Positions 48,515 to 56,874 of a stretch of 64,000 nt of DNA are shown here, in pieces. The stretch is from the NCBI GenBank assembly GCA_040081265.1, contig JBEBGV010000010.1, positions 29,136-93,135 of the forward strand, given 5' to 3'. Numbering within the stretch: position 1 is the stretch's first letter; each line of letters opens with the position of its first letter. The stretch is from JBEBGV01 sp040081265. Its GTDB lineage: Bacteria; Acidobacteriota; Vicinamibacteria; Vicinamibacterales; UBA2999. Under the pieces are notes generated by a model that searched no databases, had not been told where the DNA came from, and saw only the letters and a program-made list of their open reading frames with translations. Position numbers and translations under genes: made by a program.

Positions 48515-49653
48515 CAAGCTACCACTGGCGCATGGTCAGTTGGGCTCTGCCCTTCATCCTGCAGGAAGTATTCACCAGGACTCCCCGAGCAGCCGAGCTC
48601 AGCTGCCCTGACAACCTTTGCCATCTCCCAGGCAGTCACATAGTGCAGGCGATAGTGCGTGCCGTCGTTGAAGTGGCGATTGATGTCGGCGTGAAACCGC
48701 TCGGCACCTTCACCCAGCAGCACCTCGGCGTTGTCTTCTTTGGCACCGTGCGTGTGCACCTTGATGAACACCCAGTCGGGACGACCCTCGACTGACACGC
48801 CAACGTCAACCCACCGGCGGAACCGGTCAAGCAGCAGATGATGCGCCGGGCTGGCATCAACGGCACCGTTCTCCATGCCCGGCAGCACTCCCCCGATCCG
48901 GCGTTGCCAGTCAAACGTCAGCGGTCCCTGAATCATCAACAGACCGTCAGGCGGAGGCGCCACACCGACCGCCGCCGCCACACCGTATTCATGCGACCTC
49001 GGCCGCGCCGGATCATCCACGGCGTAGTAGATCGAATTCACGGTCCGCGTCTGCGATGTGTCAGGCGCCGCCGGCAGCGTGAAGTCGGCATAACATCCCA
49101 GCTTCCTCAGCACGGTCAGCTCGTCGTTGACCCCGCACCAGCGGCCATCCTCCCTGGAATTGTCGAGCGCCCAGTTGCCGTGGATGAACCCGAAGGTAAT
49201 CTCGCCAGCCTTGTTCTTCCGCAGCAGCCCGTGACGATGAAAGAGCGTGTCGCGGAACTCGGCCAGTCGCTCGTGGAGCGCTGAGGAGGTGTCGTTGTCG
49301 TGGTGCAGGTGCACCTCGACCTCGCCATACCCGTCGCGGCACAGCCCGGCCAGGGCATCGAGGTGCTCGGGGGTGTATTTCTCAGCCGGGTAGAAGAACG
49401 TGTGCCGCGGCGGCCGCCCGTCGGAGTCAGCAAACCGCGACGCCATGCGCGGGTATCCTTGTACCCACGCCTTGACCCGCTCCCGCTCAACATCCAGACC
49501 CGGATTGCCGAAGTCAGGCTCATAGTGGTCAGCCAGACAGAACAGGATGTCGATTGGCCCCTCGGGCCGGGTGCGCCGGCTCAACCGGTCGATCTGGTGC
49601 TTCAGGAGGCCGGGAAGCCAGAGCTGGGCGTTGCGGGGAAGACGGATCGACAT
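48514..49653 (-). CDS. Polysaccharide deacetylase-like protein
   Basis: A 379-residue protein in which CLADHYEPDFG, HTFFYPAEKYTPEHLDAL, GEVEVHLHHDND and FGFIHGNWALDNS recall the NodB-type barrel of polysaccharide deacetylases, in which an Asp and His pair binds metal. The first Asp motif (LADHYEP) and the HHDND motif differ from classic NodB, so the assignment is by layout; related proteins are frequent in EPS loci. A WVFIKVHTHGAKEDN motif near the end may add metal ligands. It diverges from the glycosyltransferase gene at 49677 with only 23 bases between, so the promoters must overlap coding sequence. Confidence 0.65.
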   Translation of the reverse strand: MSIRLPRNAQLWLPGLLKHQIDRLSRRTRPEGPIDILFCLADHYEPDFGNPGLDVERERVKAWVQGYPRMASRFADSDGRPPRHTFFYPAEKYTPEHLDALAGLCRDGYGEVEVHLHHDNDTSSALHERLAEFRDTLFHRHGLLRKNKAGEITFGFIHGNWALDNSREDGRWCGVNDELTVLRKLGCYADFTLPAAPDTSQTRTVNSIYYAVDDPARPRSHEYGVAAAVGVAPPPDGLLMIQGPLTFDWQRRIGGVLPGMENGAVDASPAHHLLLDRFRRWVDVGVSVEGRPDWVFIKVHTHGAKEDNAEVLLGEGAERFHADINRHFNDGTHYRLHYVTAWEMAKVVRAAELGCSGSPGEYFLQDEGQSPTDHAPVVA

Positions 49654-49676
49654 GCCAATCAGGGAAGGCGCGTGCC

Positions 49677-50837
49677 ATGGTGAGAAACCCTAGCGTGCGC
49701 CATGTTATCTCACCAATCGTGCACGTCGTCTCCAGCCTTGAGACGGGCGGCATGGAGCGCGTCGTGCTCCGCCTGGCCTCGGCACAGCAGGACGCCGGGC
49801 ACGAGGTGCACATCCTGGCGCTCCGCCCCGGCGTGCTCGAGCAGGAAGCTCGGCAGCGCGGCCTCTCGACCCACGTGCTTTCCGGAGGACGCCTGCAGCG
49901 GACGCTTTCGACGCTGGCCTGGTTCTTCCGCACGAAGCCGGCGATCGTTCACGTGCACAACGCCACCTCCCTCCACTACGGCGTGCTCAGCCGCTTCGTC
50001 TCCCGCGCCCCGATCGTCGTCACCCTGCACGGCGACCTGCACTCACGCCTGGGATCGAACTGGGAGTGGTCGAGGGTCAGCGCGGCGATTACCGTGTCGC
50101 AGGCGGCTGCACACGTGTTGACGCTGCCCGCCTCCGCGCCACAGATGATGGTGATCAGGAATGGGATCAGCATGCCGGTGCACGCAGCCGGCGCGCGCGA
50201 CAGAACGCGCGCCGCGCTGGGCCTGGATGGAAAGGTGGTCGGGATCGAAGTGGCTCGAGTGGACGGCAAGAAGGGTCACAAGACGCTGATGCACGCGGTT
50301 GCCGCGCTTGCAGAACCCGTCAGGGCGGGCGTCCACATCCTCGTGGCCGGCGACGGTCGCGACCTCGCAGACGTGGAGGCACTCGCGCGCACGCTGGGCG
50401 TCACGCACGCGGTCACCTTCCTTGGTGCGCGAACCGACATCGACGACCTGCTCCACGCGTCCGACTTCTTCCTGCTGCCCTCAGACACGGAAGGCGTGCC
50501 GCTGTCGATTCTCGAAGCGATGTCGCACGGCCTTCCCATCGTCGCCTCCCGAGTGGGCGGCATCCCCGAGATCGTCGAGCACGAACGCGAAGGGCTGCTG
50601 GTCCCGCCGGGCGACCCGCAGGCTCTGGCCGCGGCGATCACGCGCGTCGTCTCCGACCCTGATACGCGCGCCTCTCTCGGCACGGCCGCACGCCTCCGCG
50701 CCGCGACGGAGCTCTCGCTCGATCAGACGGTAAGGCATTATGAGGAGGCGTACCGGAAAGCCCTCTCCAAGGCGGGTCCTTCGGACCCGCCCTACGTACC
50801 CCCACGTTCGGACCCGCCCTACGTACGCTCATCATGA
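49677..50837 (+). CDS. Glycosyltransferase (GT4 family)
   Basis: A 386-residue GT-B enzyme from ATG 49677 (MVRNPSVRHVISPIVHVV). First domain: SSLETGGMERVVLRLASAQQDAG; second: GIEVARVDGKKGHKTLMHAVAAL, ILVAGDGRDLADVEALARTLG and FLLPSDTEGVPLSILEAMSHGLPIVASRVGGIPEIV, with the EX7E pair. Its last residues (AGPSDPPYVPPRSDPPYVRSS) come from two GGTCC-family repeat ends (50773-50829), so the C-terminus has been extended. The stop overlaps the next ATG by four bases. Confidence 0.9.
   Translation: MVRNPSVRHVISPIVHVVSSLETGGMERVVLRLASAQQDAGHEVHILALRPGVLEQEARQRGLSTHVLSGGRLQRTLSTLAWFFRTKPAIVHVHNATSLHYGVLSRFVSRAPIVVTLHGDLHSRLGSNWEWSRVSAAITVSQAAAHVLTLPASAPQMMVIRNGISMPVHAAGARDRTRAALGLDGKVVGIEVARVDGKKGHKTLMHAVAALAEPVRAGVHILVAGDGRDLADVEALARTLGVTHAVTFLGARTDIDDLLHASDFFLLPSDTEGVPLSILEAMSHGLPIVASRVGGIPEIVEHEREGLLVPPGDPQALAAAITRVVSDPDTRASLGTAARLRAATELSLDQTVRHYEEAYRKALSKAGPSDPPYVPPRSDPPYVRSS
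50773..50829 (+). repeat. GGTCC hairpin repeat plus partial copy forming a glycosyltransferase C-terminus
   Basis: GGCGGGTCCTTCGGACCCGC then CCTACGTACC, followed by a half copy (GTTCGGACCCGCCCTACGTA). Both are translated (GPSDPPYV and RSDPPYV), and the second runs up to the start of the next gene. Confidence 0.9.
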
Positions 50838-52015
50838 ACGCGCTGGTGCTGTCGAACCTGTTCCCCTCGGCTGACGAGCCGGGGCGCGGACTCTTCAACC
50901 TGCGCGGCTTCGCCGCGCTGGCCGAGTTCTGCGACGTGCGTGTGGTCGTGCCGGTGGCCGCCTGGCGTCATCTCGGCTCTCCAGGACGCTGGCTCGGCGC
51001 CAGGACCGAGACGCATAGCGGCCTCGAGGCTACCTATGTCTCCTACTGGAATCTGCCACGCGTCGGGACCACGCTCCACGCACGCGCCGTGAGGGCATTC
51101 GTGGCGCCGTATGTGCGGCGCATGCACGCGGCCAGGCCGTTCGACGTCGTCCTCGGCGTGTTCGCCTATCCGGATCTCGTGGCCGCCGCGGCCCTGGCCG
51201 ATGAACTGCGCCTGCCGCTCGTGGGCTTCGTGCTCGGCAGCGACATCAACGAGCTGGGCCAGTGGCCGTCGATTCGGCCGCAGATTCAGCGGGCGCTGCA
51301 CCGCTCCCACAGCATCGTGTCGGTGAGCCACGGGCTCAAGGAGCGCGTGGTCGAGCTGGGCGTACCGGCGGACAAGGTGATCGTCCAGCACAACGGCGTC
51401 GAGGGCGATGTGTTCGCCCTGCGGGACCGCGCCAGCGTCCGGGCCCAGCTCTCGGTGCCGCCCGGCCGCAAGCTCGTCTGTTTCGTCGGCAACCTGCTGC
51501 CGGAGAAGGGGCCAGACGTCCTGCTCGACGCGCTGACCGGCGCCCCCGATGTCCACGTGGCCTTCATCGGCAGCGGCGCCCTCAAGGACACGCTCCTGGC
51601 CACCGCCACGGCCCGCGGGGTGGCCGACCGCATCTCGTTCCTGGGGAGGCTGCCAGCCAGCCAGGTGGCCCTGTGGCTCTCGGCCGCCGATGCCCTCTGC
51701 CTGCCAAGCCGCCGCGAGGGCTGCCCGAACGTGGTCCTCGAAGCGCTGGCCAGCGGGGTTCCAGTGGTCGCCAGCCGGGTCGGTGGGGTGCCGGAGTTGT
51801 TAACGGAGACCAACGGGATGATGGTCCCGGCGGAAGACCCGGGGGCGCTGGCGAAGGCACTGGTGGCGACGCTGGAGCGCCGGTGGGACCCGATCGCGCT
51901 CCGAGCCTCGGTGCCCTCCCTGAGCTGGGCCGACATGGGCCGGACGCTCCACCGGGCCATGGTTGAGGCGGTCGCGGCAAGAACGGGCGATGCTGCGCAT
52001 CGGAACCGTCCCTGA
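50834..52015 (+). CDS. Glycosyltransferase (GT4 family)
   Basis: A 393-residue GT-B enzyme: MNALVLSNLFPSADEPGRGLFNLRG at the N-terminus, LGSDINELGQWPSIRPQIQRAL, VSVSHGLKERVVELGVPADKVIVQHNGV in the linker, CFVGNLLPEKGPDVLLDAL, AFIGSGALKDTLLATA and LPSRREGCPNVVLEALASGVPVVASRVGG in the donor domain (EX7E visible as EGCPNVVLE). It resembles WcaL/EpsF-type transferases. Four-base overlap with the upstream glycosyltransferase gene indicates one operon. A single GGTCC hairpin repeat follows at 52066-52099. Confidence 0.9.
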   Translation: MNALVLSNLFPSADEPGRGLFNLRGFAALAEFCDVRVVVPVAAWRHLGSPGRWLGARTETHSGLEATYVSYWNLPRVGTTLHARAVRAFVAPYVRRMHAARPFDVVLGVFAYPDLVAAAALADELRLPLVGFVLGSDINELGQWPSIRPQIQRALHRSHSIVSVSHGLKERVVELGVPADKVIVQHNGVEGDVFALRDRASVRAQLSVPPGRKLVCFVGNLLPEKGPDVLLDALTGAPDVHVAFIGSGALKDTLLATATARGVADRISFLGRLPASQVALWLSAADALCLPSRREGCPNVVLEALASGVPVVASRVGGVPELLTETNGMMVPAEDPGALAKALVATLERRWDPIALRASVPSLSWADMGRTLHRAMVEAVAARTGDAAHRNRP

Positions 52016-52065
52016 TTCACGTTGCGTCGAAGAATAGCCGACTAGATAATCGGGGCGGCGGTGTG

Positions 52066-52099
52066 CGCCGGGTCCTCCGGACCCGGCCTACGTACGATC
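52066..52099 (+). repeat. Single GGTCC hairpin repeat
   Basis: GCGCCGGGTCCTCCGGACCC then GGCCTACGTACGAT, between the glycosyltransferase and exosortase genes; it could terminate transcription, though there is no T tract. Confidence 0.85.
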
Positions 52100-52138
52100 A
52101 AAACGTAGGTTGCGGGTCAGCCAGCAGGAGAGCGTGGA

Positions 52139-53029
52139 TTGAAGGTGTCGTCGGAGCAGCCATCGAACTACACAACCGCGATCATCGCCGGTGTGGCCCT
52201 GCTGTTGTCGTTTGCGCTCCTCTACCGGAACGTGCTCGCCAAGCTGGTCTTCGACTGGTCCAACGACGACAACTATTCACACGGTTTCCTGATTGTTCCC
52301 GTGGCGCTGTATTTCGCCTGGGAGCGGCGCGAGAAGGTGCTGGCGGCCACCCGCCAGCCAAGCGCGCTCGGCCTGATCGTCGTGCTCGGCAGCATCGCCA
52401 CGATGATCGCCGGCATTCTCGGGGCTGAACTCTTCCTGACGCGCATCTCGATCATCGGACTGGTCGCAGGCACGGTGCTCTTCGTGCTCGGCTGGCAGCA
52501 CCTGAAGGTGCTCGGCTTCCCCATCGCGTTCCTGATCCTGATGATTCCGATTCCGGCGATCATCTTCAACCAGATCGCCTTCCCGCTGCAGCTGCTGGCC
52601 TCGCAGTTCGGCGAGACGACGCTGAACATCTGCTCGATTCCAGTGCTGCGCGAAGGCAACGTGATCGTGCTCGCCAACACGACCCTCGAAGTGGCCGAGG
52701 CCTGCAGCGGCATCCGCTCGCTGGTTTCGCTGCTCACCCTCGGCATCGTCTACGGCTACTTCACCGACCCGCGCATGTGGATGCGCACGACCATCGCCGT
52801 GCTGACCGTGCCGATCGCCATCATCACCAACGGCGCTCGCGTTGCCGGCACCGGAATCGCCGCGCACTACTACGGGCCCGAAGCCGCGGAAGGCTTCTTC
52901 CACGAATTCTCCGGCTGGCTGGTGTTCATCGCGGCCTTTGCCATCCTGTTCCTGGTGATGCGTGTGCTGCTGCTCCTGGCGCCCAACCGCGCCGCGCAGC
53001 TCGAACCCACCATCGCCAACGTCGCCTGA
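52139..53029 (+). CDS. xrtA: Exosortase (XrtA/EpsH family)
   Basis: Exosortases are multi-pass transpeptidase-like enzymes that recognise PEP-CTERM tails and are thought to cut and re-attach the protein to a surface polymer. This 296-residue protein has about eight membrane helices. The three invariant residues are visible: Cys189 in EVAEACSGIRSLVSLL, Arg234 in ITNGARVAGTGI and His255 in EGFFHEFSGW. The N-terminal NYSHGFLIVPVALYFAW motif is also typical. The start is TTG 52139, preceded by CAGGAGAG. Unlike some exosortases, the EpsI domain is not fused; it is encoded by the next gene 10 bases away. It is the core of the PEP-CTERM system described here. Confidence 0.95.
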   Translation: MKVSSEQPSNYTTAIIAGVALLLSFALLYRNVLAKLVFDWSNDDNYSHGFLIVPVALYFAWERREKVLAATRQPSALGLIVVLGSIATMIAGILGAELFLTRISIIGLVAGTVLFVLGWQHLKVLGFPIAFLILMIPIPAIIFNQIAFPLQLLASQFGETTLNICSIPVLREGNVIVLANTTLEVAEACSGIRSLVSLLTLGIVYGYFTDPRMWMRTTIAVLTVPIAIITNGARVAGTGIAAHYYGPEAAEGFFHEFSGWLVFIAAFAILFLVMRVLLLLAPNRAAQLEPTIANVA

Positions 53030-53039
53030 AGGACTGCTG

Positions 53040-53708
53040 ATGAAAGCCACGCCGCTTGTTCGCGCCCTCGTCATCTCGGCCTGCCTGCTGGGCGGCTGGG
53101 CCTATCTCGCCAGCGCGTCGCGTGCGGAGGCACTGCCGCCGCGCGAACCGCTGTCGGTGATGACGATGGCGATCAACGAGCGCACGGGCAAGAACGAACC
53201 GCCGTTCGAGAAGGAGATTCTCGACGTGCTTGGCGTGGACGACTACATCGTCCGCACCTACTATCAGCCGGAAACGCTGCCGGTCGGCCTCTATGTGGGC
53301 TTCTACACGAGCCAGCGCCAGGGCGACACGATCCACTCGCCGCTCAACTGCCTGCCTGGCGCGGGCTGGCAGGCGGTTGAACAGGGCCACGCGTTCATCG
53401 ACGTCAAGCCGTCGCCCTCGTCACCGACGACCCGCCGCATCGAGGTCAACCGCGTCGTCATCGGCAAGGGGCTCGACAAGCAGCTCGTCTACTACTGGTA
53501 TCAGAGCCGCGACCGCGTGGTCGCGAGCGAGTACTGGGGGAAGATCTACACCGTGCTCGACGCGGTGCGCTACAACCGGACCGATGCGGCGCTGGTTCGC
53601 GTGATCGTCCCGATTCCCGAAGCCCGCCTGCAGCAGGCCGCCGACGACCAGGCCATCGAGTTCGTCAAGGGCATGTTCCCGCTGCTTGAAAAGCATCTGC
53701 CGATTTAA
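53040..53708 (+). CDS. epsI: Exosortase-associated protein EpsI
   Basis: A 222-residue exported protein with an N-terminal membrane anchor or signal (LVRALVISACLLGGWAYLASA) and the EpsI domain. Diagnostic motifs are DDYIVRTYY, VGLYVGFYTSQRQGDTIHSP, NCLPGAGW and LVYYWYQSRDRVVASEYWGKIY. The domain is either fused to the C-terminus of exosortase or next to it; its role is probably to assist processing or export. ATG at 53040 shortly after the exosortase stop (10 bases) with AAGGA as ribosome binding site. Confidence 0.93.
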   Translation: MKATPLVRALVISACLLGGWAYLASASRAEALPPREPLSVMTMAINERTGKNEPPFEKEILDVLGVDDYIVRTYYQPETLPVGLYVGFYTSQRQGDTIHSPLNCLPGAGWQAVEQGHAFIDVKPSPSSPTTRRIEVNRVVIGKGLDKQLVYYWYQSRDRVVASEYWGKIYTVLDAVRYNRTDAALVRVIVPIPEARLQQAADDQAIEFVKGMFPLLEKHLPI

Positions 53709-53780
53709 CTAGTTGCTAGTTCTTAGTTGCTAGTTGCTAGTTGTTAGTTGCGGCGGGTCGTGTCCGACCCGCCCTACATA
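53709..53780. repeat. GTTGCTAGTT microsatellite followed by a GGTCC-type hairpin
   Basis: After the epsI stop come AGTTGCTAGTTCTTAGTTGC and further units, then GGCGGGTCGTGTCCGACCCG with the tail CCCTACATATCC. Together they form the 3' boundary of the exosortase unit. Confidence 0.85.
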
Positions 53781-53821
53781 TCCACACAATTCAATTGGTT
53801 GCTGGCTCAGACGACGCGTTT

Positions 53822-53897
53822 CGCGGGTGGCGCCGGCAGGGGACCCCGCCGCGCGCACGCCAGGAGCACGGCGGGGTAGCCGGCGTCAGGACCCGCG
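53822..53897 (+). ncRNA. Predicted structured RNA (nested rod-like hairpin) upstream of a small membrane peptide gene
   Basis: Three helices nest in one another: CGCGGGT (53822-53828) with ACCCGCG (53891-53897), GCCGGC (53832-53837) with GCCGGC (53879-53884), and ACCCCGCCG (53843-53851) with CGGCGGGGT (53869-53877), the last closing a 17-base loop. That is 22 pairs without mismatch in 76 bases. It starts 141 bases before a 36-codon gene with a good ribosome binding site and is not part of any repeat family seen here. It does not match the class I cyclic-di-GMP riboswitch consensus as I know it. A 5' UTR regulator or an independent small RNA is possible. Confidence 0.5.
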
Positions 53898-53962
53898 AGA
53901 CGGGCACGAAGCAGCTTGACGACGCTGGTGGTCGCGCTGATTCTTAGACGGGAGGACCCACG

Positions 53963-54073
53963 ATGAACAGAATGGAGCTCTCGGCTCTCATTGGTCTGTC
54001 GGCATTCCTGCTGGGTATGCTAATCGTCTATCTCACGCCGGACGACGACGCCCCCACGCCGAAGTCGCGTTGA
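53963..54073 (+). CDS. Small single-pass membrane peptide, 36 residues
   Basis: ATG 53963 is preceded by GGGAGGACCCACG, a strong ribosome binding site. The 36-residue product, MNRMELSALIGLSAFLLGML and a tail IVYLTPDDDAPTPKSR, has one predicted membrane helix (ALIGLSAFLLGMLIVYL) and an acidic then basic hydrophilic tail. No family is recognised. Its position downstream of exosortase and EpsI and upstream of the PEP-CTERM genes suggests an accessory membrane component of the system, but this is inference. It follows the predicted structured RNA. Confidence 0.6.
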   Translation: MNRMELSALIGLSAFLLGMLIVYLTPDDDAPTPKSR

Positions 54074-54127
54074 ACGAGGTAACCGGTTGGCGGTTGCCGG
54101 TAGGCACTGGGCAGCGGCCTAGGTACG

Positions 54128-54161
54128 AGGTACGTAGGGCGCACCTTCAGGTGCGCCGGCC
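54128..54161. repeat. Hairpin repeat with TACGTAGGGC end
   Basis: GAGGTACGTAGGGCGCACCT then TCAGGTGCGCCGG, the inverted form of the GGTCC family with a changed stem sequence (GGCGCACC/GGTGCGCC). Confidence 0.8.
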
Positions 54162-54165
54162 AGAA

Positions 54166-54420
54166 GCAGCGCGGGGCTGCTGAAGGGAAGGCCGACTGCG
54201 CAGCCATGCCGACACGGTGCGCCTGAAATCGCCGCGCCGCGATTCCTCGTCCGCGAGTCTGTTCCGCACGATCCATGCGTTCCGCGTCAGCAACGCTGGT
54301 GCATGCCGTGATCGCTGTCGTCGGAATCATCCCTACTCGCGGCGGAAGCGACAGGGTACGAGCGGCGCAAGACTTCCGGCGTGCGGAGCCGGAGGCCGGC
54401 ACGTCAGCAGCCCCGCGCTA
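54166..54420. repeat. 255-bp non-coding element bounded by a perfect 16-bp inverted repeat (MITE-like)
   Basis: AGCGCGGGGCTGCTGA (54168-54183) has its exact complement TCAGCAGCCCCGCGCT (54404-54419). The interior has further complementary patches (GGCCGGCAC.., GAAGGCCGACTG) but no frame with coding character. A mobile, non-autonomous element or a large structured RNA are both possible. The gap 54074-54542 otherwise contains only GGTCC-type repeats. Confidence 0.6.
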
Positions 54421-54444
54421 GTCTAGCGGCGGGCGGGGTGCACC

Positions 54445-54515
54445 TCTTGCCGGACCTGAAGGTCCGGCCTACGTACGAGATTCGGTCCGGCCTACGTACC
54501 TAGGGCGCGCCGCTG
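54445..54515. repeat. GGTCC-family hairpin plus half copy
   Basis: GCCGGACCTGAAGGTCCGGC then CTACGTACGAG, and a half copy ATTCGGTCCGGCCTACGTAC. The first is almost identical to the copy inside the tyrosine kinase gene at 27514. Confidence 0.88.
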
Positions 54516-54542
54516 CCGGCAACTGGCAACTAACCAGTCTCC

Positions 54543-56828
54543 CTACCGCAGCGTGCCGAGCAGGGTGCGCGCGTCGTCGCTTCCAGGGAACTTCGCGTTG
54601 AGCGCGAGTGCCTGTTCAACCGAGGCGCGGGCGTTGGCCTTGTCGCCCTTCTGCGCGTAGGCCATGCCCAGGTGATAGTGCAGGATCGGGTTCTTCGGCG
54701 CCTGCTCCGCACCTTCCTTGAAGGCCGTGATGGCTGACTCGCTCAGGTTCTTCTTGTAGTAGACCCAGCCGAGCGTGTCGGCGAAGTCGGGACGGTTGGG
54801 CGCCTGCGACTTGGCCGTCTGCGCGAGCTGCAACGCGAGGTCGAGGTTGCCGCCACGCTCGCTCATCAACCACGCCAGGTTGTTGGCGGCAATCGGCGCG
54901 CGCGGATCGATGGCGATGGCCTTCTCGTACGCCTTCATCGCCTCGTCCAGCTTGTTCTCCGACTGATACAGCACGCCAACCACCGTGTAGGCCTGGGCGC
55001 CGGTTGCGGGCTGCTTCTCGGCCAGCTTCACGAACTCGTCGCGAGCCTCGGTGAACTTCTTCTCGGCCACATACAGCTCGCCGAGGATCGAATACGCCTG
55101 GTCACTGGCGGGGTCTGCGGCAATCGCGTCGCGCAGCGAGGCGATTGCGCCGGCGTTGTCCTTGTCGACGCGCAGCACCTGCGCATTCAAGACAAGGAGC
55201 CGGGGGCTTTTCGGTTCGGCCGTCAGCCGAGCGGCAATGCGGGTGCGCGCCGCGGACGCGTTCCCGCTGCTCAGATCCAGCCGGACGAGGCCGGTCAGCG
55301 CGTCGAGGTCGGCAGGGTCGAGACGAGCCGCCTGCTCGAAGCGCTGGCGCGCCTGCGCCGCCTGTCCCGTGGCGGCAAGATATCTGCCCTGCAGCACGAG
55401 GCCTGCGGCCGTGGGCGTCGGTACGGCGGCAATGGCGCTCACCGGAGCCTTGGCACTGGCCACGTCGCCGCTGTCGAGCAGCGCGCGAGCCAGCAGTTGC
55501 TGTCCCTGGATATTGGTCGGCTCGGCCGTCGTCACGCGACGCGCCGAGGTCACGGCCAGGGCCGGCTTCCCCAGCGCGAGGTTGGCACGCGTCAGCTCGA
55601 GGTCCGCGCGCACGGCGCGGGGGTTGAGCCGCAGCACTTCGCCGAAGGCATTGGCCGCACCGCTGAAATCGCCCCTCGCAGACAGCACTCGCCCGAGCGC
55701 AAACTGCGCGGACGCGGAACCCCCGTCCAGTTCAACGCCCTTCTTCGCATTCGCCAGCGCCAGATCGGCGCGGTTGGTCGAGAGGAGCAGGTCGGTCTTG
55801 GCCAGGTTGGCGTCGATCGACCGCGGCTCGCGCGCGATCGCTTCGTCGACGAGGCTCTCGGCCTTCGCGGCGTCGCCGGCACTGAGCGCGACCGACGCCA
55901 GGCGCAGGCCCGCGGCCACCTTGTCGGCGGCGGTCTTCCCCCGTTCCTTCAGCCCGGTGAGCACGGTCGCTGCCTCGTCACCCTTGCCCGTGGCCAGGTA
56001 GTAGTCGGCGAGCGTCACCCGCGCTTTGTCCTCGTTGGTGATGTCGACCACGGCCTTCAGGTACGGCTCGACTTCGGGAAGACGTCCGGCCGAGGCCAGC
56101 AACCCTGCTAGCGCACGGTTGGCAATGACGTCCTTCGGGTCGAGTGCGAGGGCTTCACGCAGGACCGGCTCGGCTTCGGCACGGCGGCCAAGACTCCACA
56201 AGAAGTTACCGAAGGCGACGCGCGCAAAGGCACTCTTCGTGTCGACCTCGATTGCCTTCCGATAGGCGGCTTCGGCATCCTCGATGCGCCCCCGCCGCGT
56301 CTCCAGTGCGGCCAGGTTGGCCAGCGGCACCGCGTCGGTGGGTGAGTACTTGATGGCGTCCTGCAATTGTGTGTAGGCGCCTTCGAGGTCACGCTGCCCC
56401 GACAGGGCGTTGGCGCGCAGCACCTGCGCCTCGACGTTGCGAGGCTCCTTGCCGAGCACGAGCTCCGCCTTGGTGCGGGCGTCTTCAATCTGTCCGGATG
56501 CCAGCAGAAGCTGACCGGCTCGAATCTGGACGGCGATGTCGTCGGGAAGCAGGTCGGCGGCGCGCATGTACTCGCGCAGGCCTTCGCCCAGATCGCCGGC
56601 CCGGAGCAGGGTGTTGGCAAGCTGCAGGTGCGCCTGGCCGAACTTGGCGTCAAGCTGGATGGCCTTCCTGAACTCGATGGACGCTTCCGAGTAGCGCTCC
56701 TGCGCGAGGTACTGCTCCCCGCTCTTGAGGGCTTCCTGCTTGGCCACCTCGGGGTCCTTCGAACATCCCAGGGCCAACACACACGCCAGCACGATCTGGC
56801 TCAGATAGACACTCGGTGCTTTGGACAT
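54543..56828 (-). CDS. PEP-CTERM system TPR-repeat lipoprotein PrsT-like
   Basis: A 761-residue lipoprotein with some 18-20 tetratricopeptide-like repeats, matching PrsT, the TPR protein regularly coded with exosortase A systems. The signal peptide VLACVLALGCSKDPEVAKQ has a lipobox with Cys at about residue 22. Then come repeats such as ASIEFRKAIQLDAKFGQAHLQLANTLL and AYRKAIEVDTKSAFARVAFGNFL, ending NPILHYHLGMAYAQKGDKANARASVEQAL. The ATG 56828 is chosen for its ribosome binding site (GGAGAGGCGG); ATG 56840 is an alternative. Paralogue of the gene at 58798. It likely acts as a periplasmic or outer-membrane scaffold; it may be co-transcribed by read-through past the terminator of the PEP-CTERM gene upstream. 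Confidence 0.9.
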   Translation of the reverse strand: MSKAPSVYLSQIVLACVLALGCSKDPEVAKQEALKSGEQYLAQERYSEASIEFRKAIQLDAKFGQAHLQLANTLLRAGDLGEGLREYMRAADLLPDDIAVQIRAGQLLLASGQIEDARTKAELVLGKEPRNVEAQVLRANALSGQRDLEGAYTQLQDAIKYSPTDAVPLANLAALETRRGRIEDAEAAYRKAIEVDTKSAFARVAFGNFLWSLGRRAEAEPVLREALALDPKDVIANRALAGLLASAGRLPEVEPYLKAVVDITNEDKARVTLADYYLATGKGDEAATVLTGLKERGKTAADKVAAGLRLASVALSAGDAAKAESLVDEAIAREPRSIDANLAKTDLLLSTNRADLALANAKKGVELDGGSASAQFALGRVLSARGDFSGAANAFGEVLRLNPRAVRADLELTRANLALGKPALAVTSARRVTTAEPTNIQGQQLLARALLDSGDVASAKAPVSAIAAVPTPTAAGLVLQGRYLAATGQAAQARQRFEQAARLDPADLDALTGLVRLDLSSGNASAARTRIAARLTAEPKSPRLLVLNAQVLRVDKDNAGAIASLRDAIAADPASDQAYSILGELYVAEKKFTEARDEFVKLAEKQPATGAQAYTVVGVLYQSENKLDEAMKAYEKAIAIDPRAPIAANNLAWLMSERGGNLDLALQLAQTAKSQAPNRPDFADTLGWVYYKKNLSESAITAFKEGAEQAPKNPILHYHLGMAYAQKGDKANARASVEQALALNAKFPGSDDARTLLGTLR

Positions 56829-56874
56829 CCGCCTCTCCAACATGCTACCCCCATCCCTAGTCATCGGCAGGAAA

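Noticed and set aside
53822..53897. Class I or II cyclic-di-GMP riboswitch
   Set aside because: The location near EPS genes is attractive, but the conserved GAAA tetraloop-receptor, GCAAAGCC and GGGCAAACC sequences are not present and the helices are nested rather than side by side.
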